From: Siderastrea siderea
Taxonomy: Eukaryota > Cnidaria > Anthozoa > Scleractinia > Rhizangiidae
Direction of reading: 5' to 3'
DNA: 64,000 bases
Assembly: GCA_964030785.1 (NCBI GenBank)
Contig: OZ034970.1
Coordinates: 33,644,443 to 33,708,442 of the forward strand
Position numbers and translations under genes: made by a program. Below, piece after piece: positions 48,103 through 57,295 of the stretch; the first letter of the stretch is position 1, and each line of letters opens with the position of its first letter. The notes under the pieces were generated by a model. The model was not told the origin of the DNA, ran no database searches, and saw nothing but the letters and a program-made list of their open reading frames with translations.

Positions 48103-48522
48103 CTATTTTCAGTCAGTGTTATTCGATGTAATTTGTTAACTGAAAGCGTAGAAGACACAAACAGTAGGAAAAAAAACATGTGTGAATATTAAGTTGTTTC
48201 TTTGACATTGTGCGAGATGAAATCAAATGTATTTCTCAGTTGAAATGATGAATGTCATTTATGTTTTCTCAGAATGGTTTAGACAGTCCACAAGAATGAA
48301 CCAGTGGAATTTGTCAGTTGCGATTTATTTTGTTATCTCGTCGATTGAAAGTTAGCGTATCGATTAAGTAATGCATGTAAGGAAAGGAAAGGAAAACGTC
48401 AACCTTGATTAAAAGAAAGTCACTTTTCGAGTGCAACTTTGCTCACTTTACTTCAACTATCTCTTACACGATAAAGGGTGCGTCGGGTCGGTCCCATATT
48501 TTATTAGACGAGTTTTGGCACA
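48103..48522. other. convergent 3' intergenic region of copy 1
   Basis: It lies between the two converging genes of the element. AT-rich, with no frame and no repeats. Confidence 0.5.
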
Positions 48523-50181
48523 TTAGTTTGTTCCAGCCCTTTTCTTGAGAGAGTCCGCCGTTCTTCCGTCTTGGAATTTGAGATCGGGATCCCTCAGAAT
48601 TGCCGTCCACTGCCCAAACCCGTGCCGATCGATTCCCTTCTTCAGAAAATCGTCCTCGTCTGCCGTGAATTTCAACACCCGACGATAATTTCTTTGAACT
48701 CGCAATTGGTTTGTGGGCGGGGAATCCTTTTCTTTAGGGGGCGCGCTCTTTGTGTCTGCTGTTTCGACTGGAGCTGCAAGACTTGAAGTTGAGCCGCTAA
48801 ACCTCGTTTGCACTTCCCTATCCACCTCCGAGCCTTTCGTGCCTTGTAGCTTTTGTAGACACTAGTGAGCTTTGACAGCAACTTCGCGCGATCTTTGCTT
48901 TTGATAGTGAACTTTTGCAACGGCAGAACTGTCTTTTTGGTCTTCGGACAAAATTTGTTGCTCCTTGCTTGTGAGCAGATTGAGGCTTTGCGTCTCGACT
49001 ATTTGACGATAGCGCGTCTGATGAACTAGTTTACTCATGACGTCGCCCAATTTGCTGTGCTGGCCTCCATTTCTCGTGACCAGAACGAACTCGCACTGGG
49101 GTTTTAGCAATGGCGTTACGAAATTTATGTAGCTATCGAGCACCTGCATGCTTGCATCGGTCAGAATTAAGGAGTCAAATCCATATTTGCTAGCAGTCTT
49201 GAACTTTTTCTGGTCGATGAATCCCCCGTTCTCCTTAGCTGCTCTGACCATGTCCACTGTCAAATACCGATAAGACATAGGCCGAGATCCCTTCACCTTG
49301 ATGAACAAATACACTGCGACAAATTTCGTGGCAAATGTTAAGTCCGAAGGATTAACTTGACCTGGAATAGCTTTGCACGTCTTCACAGTGTTCTCGTAAC
49401 GAGGCAAATGAAATGTCACCACTTCTAACAGTTCTTCCATGGTTACCCAGTGCCCCCTAGCATCCAAACTTTCAATGTCTAGATCTTGTGTCCACTGCAG
49501 TCTCATCATCTTTGCCACCGTCTTGCGCACTCGTTTAAGGTACAACTCCGATGAGGACAAATTTCGAAGAACTGTGTCTGATGCACCGTTTATTTTTTTG
49601 AAGTCGATTAATTCGGAGATCGCATCAATGTAGCCCAATCGGCCACCGTGTCCGAGTTTGCATTCATCTTGCAAGTAGTCGATAAACTTGAACAACAGAC
49701 TATGAGAACACAGGCTAAAGTCCAGCACTTCAAAACTCAATTCCTCTTCATCTTCGCAGCAAAATTTGAGAAATTTAAAGCATCTCTTGGCTATCTGCTG
49801 AGCTGCACGATCTTTCTTGCAACCCCCACCACTTCCAGTCAACCATTTCGTGAATAAGTCGCCAATTTGGCTTGAAACTGAAAACGAAGGCATTACCCTG
49901 GCAGTTTGTTTTGTGATTTCACCCGATGTATCATCATCGGCAAGTTCTTTGGTACTTGAAACGTCGGGTTTTTCGTCAAAGAAAAAGAACCATTTGTGCT
50001 TGGTGTGCACATGTTTCCTGCAGCCACGTTGACTTTTAAATCCATCGTGATCACACGTTTCTATTGGACAGTGATACAAGCTATCTGTTTCTTCTTTTTC
50101 CAAGTGAAGCCGTTTTGGTTTTGGTGATGAGCCATCAATTTTCGACCAGTCAACCTTACCCTTTCTGTTCATGACGGACAT
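48523..50181 (-). CDS. zinc-finger / tyrosine recombinase / Myb protein with internal TAG
   Basis: The ATG at 50181 opens 439 codons to a TAG at 48864-48862. The same frame then continues 112 further codons to a TAA at 48523. The N-terminus has a C2H2 finger (C38, C43, H57, H62). A core-binding-like helical region spans about 100-230 and the catalytic domain about 250-430, with box I Arg in 'GSRPMSYRYLTVD' (300/305), Lys in 'KKFKT', HxxR as 'HQTR' (387-390) and the nucleophile Tyr426 in 'KVHYQKQ'. After the TAG comes a Myb/SANT repeat ('FTADEDDFLKKGIDRHGFG', then 'GQWTAIL'). By family knowledge it should cut and rejoin DNA at short inverted-arm sites such as the one at 51212-51249. The TAG separates the recombinase from its Myb domain. 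The rest is intact and uninterrupted by introns. Confidence 0.85.
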
Positions 50182-50207
50182 CTGAGTGATTCACACAATT
50201 TGTTCCA

Positions 50208-51226
50208 CTTACATAAATAGTGAAGAAAACACAAAGGCGACAAAAAAACAATGGCTGTATTGTGCAAGTTTAAACTTGCCCCAACCTGCCCCAACTTGCC
50301 CCTGCTTGCTCAGGCATGTGTCTGCTTGCCACTGTTCATTATTCTTAAGTAAGCTTACAAATTCAATGTAAGAAATGGCGTTGTTGCAATTATGTTCAAC
50401 CTTTCCCGGACAAGTCTATAAGCGCCTCGAAAAGTCTTTTACAATCCGCTACTGACTCTGCTTCGTGATGTTTGAAACATAAAACACTACACCAAATGTT
50501 TTTGCCAATTAAAAAGCGATAAAATCATAGATGGCAAGAAAAGAAGAATGTTTCTGTTGAACAAGATGTACAAAGGAACTGTCATTTCTAAATAGGAACC
50601 ATTTTACATAAATAGGAACTAATGGTTAGGAACAAACTGTTCCACGTGCCAATAAAAAGGAACATTTCGTTCAAAACGGAAACTGTTAATGGGAACAATT
50701 GTTCCTCAAGTGAATAAAAAGGAACCAATTTTTCAAAGCAGGAACAATGTTAGAAAGGAACAAACGTTCCTTTACAAAAAAAAGGAACGTAATTAATTGG
50801 GAACCAAAGTTCCTCGTGTCAGCATAAAGGAACAGCCACTCTACAAGGGAACGCACTAATAGGAACAATTGTTCCTCAAGCGATTAAAAAGGACCAAAAT
50901 GAGAAAAGAGGAACAATACCATTGGGAACACCTGTTCCTAGGCCACTCATTTAGGAACAAAAAGTTCCTTTCAATGTTAAAAATTCGGAACAAAAGGTTC
51001 TTTTTAGCTCTAAATGAACACTTTGTTCCTATTTTTAACAGCAATTTGTTCCTTTTGGGAACAGTGCTCAAAAATAAAAGTAAGTTTAAAAGCCACTTAA
51101 AGGGTGAATAAAATATGCCAAAGCATCTTATGACTCTCTATATTGAACAGATACAACAGCCAAAATTTGATTGATAAAATCATGCTAGAACATGTTCAAA
51201 TTTGGGAGTAAAAATTTTGGGAAACG
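50208..51226 (+). repeat. block A of copy 1, GGAAC/GTTCC dyad array
   Basis: It is nearly identical to 57296-58414. It begins about 27 bases upstream of the recombinase start with a C-rich minisatellite (CCCCAACTTG units, 50276-50335), then a unique 200 bp, then about 500 bp (50570-51065) holding some 30 GGAAC or GTTCC pentamers. At least seven form close dyads such as GGAACAATTGTTCC, GGAACAAACGTTCC and GGAACACCTGTTCC (pentamers 4-5 bases apart). Position and symmetry suggest a protein-binding or replication-control array. It must also contain the promoter for the recombinase gene. Confidence 0.8.
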
Positions 51227-51249
51227 TAGAAGATCGTTTCCCAAAATTT
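51212..51249. other. loxP-like recombination site at the tandem junction
   Basis: The left arm AAATTTTGGGAAACG (51212-51226) and right arm CGTTTCCCAAAATTT (51235-51249) are perfect inverted repeats of 15 bp around the asymmetric 8 bp spacer TAGAAGAT. This is the architecture of a tyrosine recombinase crossover site. The left arm ends copy 1 and the right arm begins copy 2. The half-site plus TAGAAG recurs at the right end of copy 2 (58401-58420). Confidence 0.85.
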
Positions 51250-51252
51250 AAG

Positions 51253-51545
51253 TTCCCTTTTTGTAAGCCTTAAAATAATACCAACTACCGCGAAAATCTC
51301 TCCATAACTGTGTTTCCCTGTAGTTTTATGTAGGGCTATGCCCGAAAATACGTTTTCCTGTTTTTTTTTTTTGGGCCAAAAACTACAACTCAGACAAGAT
51401 GTTTTTGCTTAAAAGCGTTCCTCTTAAGAGGAACTGCTATGAAAAGGCACACTTGTTCCTATAACAGTATTAAGAGATATTGGCCGTACATTTATATCAG
51501 CAGAACTTGGGTTAATCCAGAGCGATCTTGTTCCATGATACACAA
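51253..51545 (+). repeat. block B, left leader of element copy 2
   Basis: Counterpart of 42945-43225. Shared words include 'AAGCCTTAAAATAATACC', 'GCGTTCCTCTTAAGAGGAAC' and 'AAAGGCACACTTGTTCCTAT'. A short hairpin (CATCATCTCTGG / CCAGAGATGATG-like) follows at about 51553-51580. Confidence 0.75.
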
Positions 51546-51732
51546 GTGTTTGCCATCATCTCTGGACAGAGATGATGACACACATTACGTTAAGTGTGCT
51601 TTTGGTTTCCGCTGAGTTTGCTCGCTGAATTTAAGAGCATTAATTTCATAGATGTCCTCGAAACTCTGAGAATGAAGAAAGAGGTCCAAAACAGTCCTCT
51701 CTTGATTAAAAGTTCACTTCTTGAAAGGAAAC

Positions 51733-52118
51733 TCTCAGAACACCGCCAAATCCGTAAAATCCGCCGCATTTTAGACAAAAAAAACCAAAATCACCCCGTC
51801 AACTTCCACTTCAAACTGGAAGTACAAAGGCCAGCAAGAAATCTGTGGTTAGGGCGGATTTCACGGATTTTACGGAAACTTTAAACTGTAAACATCTTTG
51901 AAGAGAATATATGAATATATTACATACATGTGATACTTGCAGTTAAAAAAGGAAGTATTAAATCATGTATGTTCTAAATATCCGTGAAATCCGTAAAATC
52001 CGCCGCATTTTAGGAAAAAAACAAAATCACCCTGTCAACTTCCACTTCAAACTGGAAGTACAAAGGCCAGCAAGAAATCTGTGGTTAGGGCGGATTTCAC
52101 GGATTTTGCGTAAATGTT
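51733..52118. repeat. paired palindromes built on TCCGTGAAATCCG
   Basis: Two near-identical units of about 135 bp (51746-51880 and 51981-52114). Each opens with 'ATCCGTAAAATCCGCCGCAT' and closes with its approximate inverse 'GGCGGATTTCACGGATTTT', so each can fold into a hairpin. The stem interior includes the inverted pair 'AACTTCCACTTCAAACTGGA' region. Related words (AAATCCGTGAAATCCGTATT) occur in copy 1 at 43450-43560 and 45370-45600, always on the left side of the Rep gene. Confidence 0.7.
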
Positions 52119-52135
52119 TTATACAAATATGACTT

Positions 52136-52342
52136 AACCCTTTCACTCCCATTACCAGTTCTCATTCTCCTAACCGATAACCATACATTTCTTTGTTGGC
52201 CGTTCCTGAGAATTTGGTGTTAAATCAACACCGTATTCCCTAATTGATTATCTTCTTAATTCTCATTATTTGTCTCCTTGACAGTGTATTAAAATGATGA
52301 GGAGAATTTAAATGCTGGTCACTCCTAGGAGTGAATGGGTTG
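52136..52342. mobile_element. MITE with AACCC(T/A)TTCACTCC ends
   Basis: Left AACCCTTTCACTCC and right GGAGTGAATGGGTT match as inverted repeats in 13 of 14 bases over about 205 bp. The interior has a partial inverted pair (CTCATTCTCCTAA / GATGAGGAGAATT). It is absent from copy 1, so it was inserted after the copies diverged. Confidence 0.65.
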
Positions 52343-52861
52343 ATACTGCTCTTTTACAGTGTAGATGTCTTATATTGTTCATCGGAAGACAGTTAAAGTA
52401 AAAAAAAAAAGAGAGAGAGTGAGAAGTATAAATAACATTTATCTAACACTTGCATGTACAAATTCTGCTGGTGAACTAGCACGTTGTCAGAGAGTGGAAC
52501 TTCTTGCTGTCCAAAAAAAACTGTAGATAGGGCAGATTTCATGGTATTTGCGGACAAAAGAACCTCCACCCAGCGATTTAGATTCATGAACAAATTTTCA
52601 TTGTCAACTTTTTATGAAATATGACATGATTAACAAATGACCCTGACGGTACCAGATGATTATTACCCCTTTTTGTCATGAAAAAGTGCAAATAACAAAT
52701 CTCGCACCAAGTACTCGAGACATTTGTTTCTTGATTTTGCGATGCTTAGTAAAGTCCGTAACAAATGTGAAATAAACATGGAATTGAGCTTGGGCTGCTT
52801 CAATAGTCTTCGACTGCTAATTGCTACCTATTATCACGGAAAATAATGGAACCAATGTTTC

Positions 52862-53110
52862 ATGGAGTCTAACGAACAACATCGACACCTGTTGCTTCGA
52901 TCGTTTGTTTTGCGTTATGTGATGTACATCAAAGCTATGAAAAACAAGCTCGAACTTGACCTTGGATACTTCAAACGTTTTTCGTCAGTAATAAGGCTTC
53001 TTGGTTGCGGCAAGATAACAAAACCGGGAAATAATTGCACTAAACATGAGAAGGATATGTCATTTTTCATCAAAGTCCTTTCAAACTTTGCTAGGAAATC
53101 TCTGGGGTAA
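52862..53110 (+). CDS. possible small ORF upstream of the Rep gene
   Basis: An 82-codon ATG frame. Its last third ('KHEKDMSFFIKVL', then 'FARKSLG' and TAA) has a weak counterpart in copy 1 at about 45885-45948 in the same direction, also ending in a stop. This could be a small element-encoded peptide or just conserved leader DNA. No domain is recognised. A minus-strand frame of 127 codons overlaps it (52915-53298) and is no better supported. Confidence 0.25.
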   Translation: MESNEQHRHLLLRSFVLRYVMYIKAMKNKLELDLGYFKRFSSVIRLLGCGKITKPGNNCTKHEKDMSFFIKVLSNFARKSLG

Positions 53111-53268
53111 CAGCAAGACTGTAGCGTGTTAAAGCAGGTTACAACTTTGGACCTCAAATGAAACACTTCGATCAGTTTCCTTTGATTTTCAAATTTATTC
53201 CTCTTGATTATCACAAGTAGATTTGCGTATAAAATTTGTGCCTGTTCTGAGAAGAAATCATTCCCAAC

Positions 53269-56200
53269 ATGAACAAGACGAGGTATCCTTGTCGGCAATT
53301 GAACAGTAACGCCATAAAGAGTGGAGCTTTATTCTTTGTGAGCCCTATCATCGTTGGAAAGTGTAGTATTGTCAAAGCGCAATGTATATGTGAAATCGAC
53401 GAAGGAGGCCTACAGAAAGCTTGGTATAACGTCTGTAAAACCAGAGACATTTGTGATAAGGCAATTTGTGGTAAGAATTTGCTTCTCAATTTCCTGTCTT
53501 GCCTTTCAATTCTTGAAGAAGGTCTTGTTGCTTAAGAATGATCGTTTTGTTTCCCACAGGAGTAGGAAACGTAGCATTTTTCTTTGGAGCTATAAGTGCC
53601 CAAAGCCCTCAAAAAAGACGAGGAAAAAAGGGAGCAACCACAGAGGAATACAGAAGTGATGAAAGCAATGATGAAGCATTGACATCCAGTCAAGTAGCAA
53701 GCACAGCAAGTCAAAATTGGATTTCTAACCATCCGACAATCATCAATGAGAAATTATGCCCTTGCATCAATTACTGGATAGCTTTAATTACGCCAAATGG
53801 TGCAGCGGCAAACCCCATCGTAATTCACCGTGCGCTCTTGGAATGCGGCGTGGAGACTGTGGCATAACTGGTATGTGAATGTTCATTTTAACATCGTTTC
53901 TCCAAAGTATTGTGTATTCGGATAAATAGCATATTTGAAACGTAGGCCTTGTTTTCTGTCCGTTTTAATAGCTTATTGCAGAATACCATTCGAACACCAC
54001 CTTAACAACAACCACGGTGAGAAAATCATGCGAAAACAGAACTCCATGATATCGAAATGAGTTGTGTTAAAGTTGGACCATTCAGAGTCACTATTCAATA
54101 TTTCGAGACATTTCCAAACAGAAAACACAACACACTTAAGACGGATTCCGCTCAACGTTCGAGCAATAAGTGCAAAAAATATTTACCAAAAAACTACTCA
54201 TAGCACGGTAACATTTTAAATGCTATTTGAAACATCTCACTCTAGTTCACTTGCCCAAGTGACCCCGCGATGAAATTCTCAAGCATTCTCAAGAAAATTA
54301 ATTTCAAATCTCGTAAAAGTATGCTAAAAACGGGCGCCATTTTGTTTTGAACTGACATGAAGCGTCTTTTTAATTGAAATATGGATAACTTCAAATCCAA
54401 TTTTCTCTCCCGGGGTCAGCTTGGGAGCAAAAGTAACGATAAATTCTTCTTATCTGTGCTCAAAATGTGACAGTGCTGCAAGTATTTTTTTGGTAACTTA
54501 ATTTTTGCACTTACTGCTCGAACGTTGAGCGGAAATCGTCTTAATCTTCTAACAGTGCCACAAAACCAAATTAATGGATTTGCTGCTATTCTATTGTCAG
54601 GTACCCTGCTATGAAGGCAAGGAGTCGGCTGCCATGAAAGAACTGTTCAAGGTTTTAAAAGATCACAAAAACCCTATGATTCAGGAATTAGTAAACTCTT
54701 CGTATGAACACTGCTTCCAAACTGAAATGGATAGTCTGCTAGGCGAAGGAGACTTGATGGACTCGCAAGATTGTGGAACAGAGAAAGTGACCAGAGTGTG
54801 GCTCACAAATTTGAATTTCGGCTCTATGTTGAAGTTGTCCGTCAATAAGCTTCAAGACGCGAAGTTAGACATCGATCTGTTTGGTTTTGAAGAGAACAAC
54901 GCACAAAGTGCAGACGAAGAAGCAAGACTGTCGCATAAATTGACTGTGCTCGTCAACGACGTAGGATTGGCAATGAAGAAAATGGAGTATGCTCTCTTTC
55001 GCGGAAAAATCTACAAGAAAGTTCCCATGGCCATGTACACTTACGCTTACAAGTGCGAAATCCGAGTTTTCATAGAGAGCCTTGCAGCGAACGAGTTCTT
55101 TAAGGCAAGACTACTAAAGGACATGAGAAAGATAATTGACATACTCTCTGACCCAGACTGCGAGGTGGTACATCCAATTTCCAGCGACTACAATCTCATC
55201 GAGGTTAACGGCGGACACTGCTGGTCCATTAAGAGAAAGGCGCTTTGTAAAGAACCCAATTCCAGACGAGAAGATAGGCATCATCTCTCCGAGAGGTTTC
55301 ACAACGTACGAGCCAGGTAAAGAGCCTGACCCCAAATACTTCAAAGAAATTTTAGAAAACAGCCTCTCAGAAGTGGAAATTGGTGAATTTTGCGAGGATT
55401 TCCTAAAGCTTCTCAACTTCAACAAAAAATGCCACAAGGACAAAGTTCAATGTCTCACTGGTGATGCAAATAGCGGCAAAACCAGCCTATTCCATCCCAT
55501 CCTCGGGCCTGTATACCGCACAAACATTGCAACAGTCACCAAGCAAAGGGTATTCAACAAGGCCATGATCTCGAAATCCACTGAAGTGATCTTCATTGAC
55601 GAGGCTTCGACGTCCACAATGAACTTCGACTACTGGAAAATCTTAACCCAGGGGGGATATACTGCATGCGATGTGAAGTATCAAACAGCAAAGTCGTTCA
55701 TCAACCGCTGCCCCATGTTGTTAACGGCACGAAACAAATTGGAGTTCAAGCCTAAAGACCAGCCCGCGATGGATCGTAGGCTTCGAAACTACAACTTCAC
55801 GAGTCTCCCGGCTCCCAAGAAAAGAGTCTCGACATGGCTACGGACACCCGATGGAGTACATTGTGTGGGCGCCCGCACAAGCCAGGAGGTGCACGGCATC
55901 GGCTACTGAGGACGAGCTAAGTGACGAGGATAGCGTGGAGGATGGTGTATTGGGAGCAACAGAAAAGAAAGAGCTTCGTGCGTTGAGCTTGGACAAAGTG
56001 CTAGATGAGTGTGATCGCCCAACTATCGGAATTGGTGCGCAGGGTGCAACGGAAAACACTCAGGATGATTCGGACGCAAGTCAGGACGACCAGACCGTCA
56101 GTGCTTTGAGGAGAGTTGTGGAGCAGTGCGCTCAGGAGTCACTCCGCCACCGCCAAGTTTCCGCCATGTTGCATGCGCGACTCAGCGAGCGAGAGATACG

Positions 56201-56993
56201 GAGGCAGGCAGAGGAGATGGTGTACCGACAAAGGCAGGAAAATCTCGTGTCGAAGGGCGTCACAAGCGAACATGTGGCCTTGCTTCCGAGGGATGCATCT
56301 GAACCCATGCCTACGCAAATTGAAGACGACTTGGCCGCCTTCAAGCAGCAGACCCTTGGAGAAGAGTTGAAGACAAGGTGAGAAAGAGCACTTGCCGCGT
56401 TTCAAACACCCTGGTTAGTAGAAACCGAGCGGGAACTTCACAAGCTCACCAGGACACTAGAGCGGTCAGCCCTGAATCAGGAGAGAAGGGCGTCCATGGA
56501 GGCCTACCGCGAATTGTTGCAAGATAAGCTGAGACAATTTCATCAGAATTATGGTATGACCGGTTGCCAGTTTGCCTTGGAGCAGAGGAAGCGATCGTGC
56601 GTTGCTCTGGGCCTCCTGAAGAAAGAACAAAGGCATGTCGTCACCAGCCTCTTCCATGTCCTGCCGACCGAGGACGAGTTCGGCGAATCTTCCCGATCGG
56701 AAGATCACGGAGATGACAGCACCACCTACGAAGAATCCGTGGATTACATACCTTCAGCTACTGACAAACCAGCAGTCCCCTCAGTGCAAGGTGCCACCTC
56801 GGAGAACGAGAATAGCAGTGACGGAGACATCTTCATAACGCCATTGCCAAGCCTGCAAACACCCAGTACAGCTCCTCCCGGTTGTTCAAAGTTTGCCCAG
56901 AAGAGACGAAGGCCCGCGTTCCCTGACGGAAAGGGAGCGAAGAAACCGTGCAAAAATAGCATCTTGAAGTACTTTTGCTCTAGTCAAAAGTAG
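53269..56993 (+). pseudogene. Rep-like protein with SF3 helicase, three exons, several lesions
   Basis: Exons: 53269-53470 (TGTG|GTAAGA), 53560-53870 (CCACAG| to CTG|GTATGT) and 54601-56993 (GTCAG|GTACCC to TAG). Phases agree with copy 1. The N-terminal part is Cys-containing and unrecognised. Exon 3 has the SF3 ATPase: Walker A 'GDANSGKTS' (about 55460), Walker B 'VIFIDEAS' (about 55587), motif C-like 'MLLTARNK' (about 55714) and an Arg-finger-like 'MDRRLR' (about 55770). By motif spacing it resembles parvovirus- and papillomavirus-type replicative helicases. A long acidic tail ends in a Lys/Arg-rich signal and PIP-like 'NSILKYF'. Lesions: TAA at 53865, frame changes near 55235 and 55840, and in-frame TGA at 56379. 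Expected role: origin melting and unwinding for element replication. Confidence 0.75.
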
Positions 56994-57295
56994 CCTAAAC
57001 AAAGAAATGACACTTAACGCTATGAAGGCTTTTGCCCATTGATTCATTGTGAAGACTCGACAGTATGATAGTATTCTGTGTGAAACACTAATGGCTTCTA
57101 GATCAGTTTCGTTCATGTATTAGTAGTAGTGGTAGTATCTTGAAATTAACAAGATCCTCATTAATCTCAAGTGGTTCTCAAGTTAAATCATTGTCCCTTT
57201 TGTGCGCATGTCAATCGCAGCCCAGCCCTTTTTTTTTAAAAGAGGCTTCTGTTCTTCTCCGAGTCAACAATAAAAAAAATCCACTTTTCATGTTG
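56994..57295. other. 3' region of the Rep gene and recombinase deletion point
   Basis: Non-coding and AT-rich, with a short TAGTAGTAGTGGTAGTA run (57121). Block A homology starts directly after it at about 57296, so the missing recombinase gene was removed with its downstream breakpoint inside this interval. Confidence 0.5.

Larger units (their letters stand above)
42945..51234 (+). mobile_element. composite recombinase/helicase element, copy 1
   Basis: The left edge is placed where homology with copy 2 begins ('AGTTCCC', then 'AAGCCTTAAAATAA'). Upstream the expected half-site is missing and replaced by a GGA repeat. In order it carries block B (42945-43220), a nested inverted-repeat insertion, exons of the Rep-like gene with the helicase deleted, the recombinase gene on the minus strand, block A with its GGAAC/GTTCC array, and the right half-site AAATTTTGGGAAACG (51212-51226) plus an 8 bp spacer. 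Orientation is defined by the Rep gene. Confidence 0.75.

Noticed and set aside
52915..53489. Minus-strand frames of 127 and 92 codons opposite the Rep leader and exon 1
   Set aside because: Exon 1 on the plus strand is conserved with copy 1 including its splice sites, so the opposite frames are shadows.
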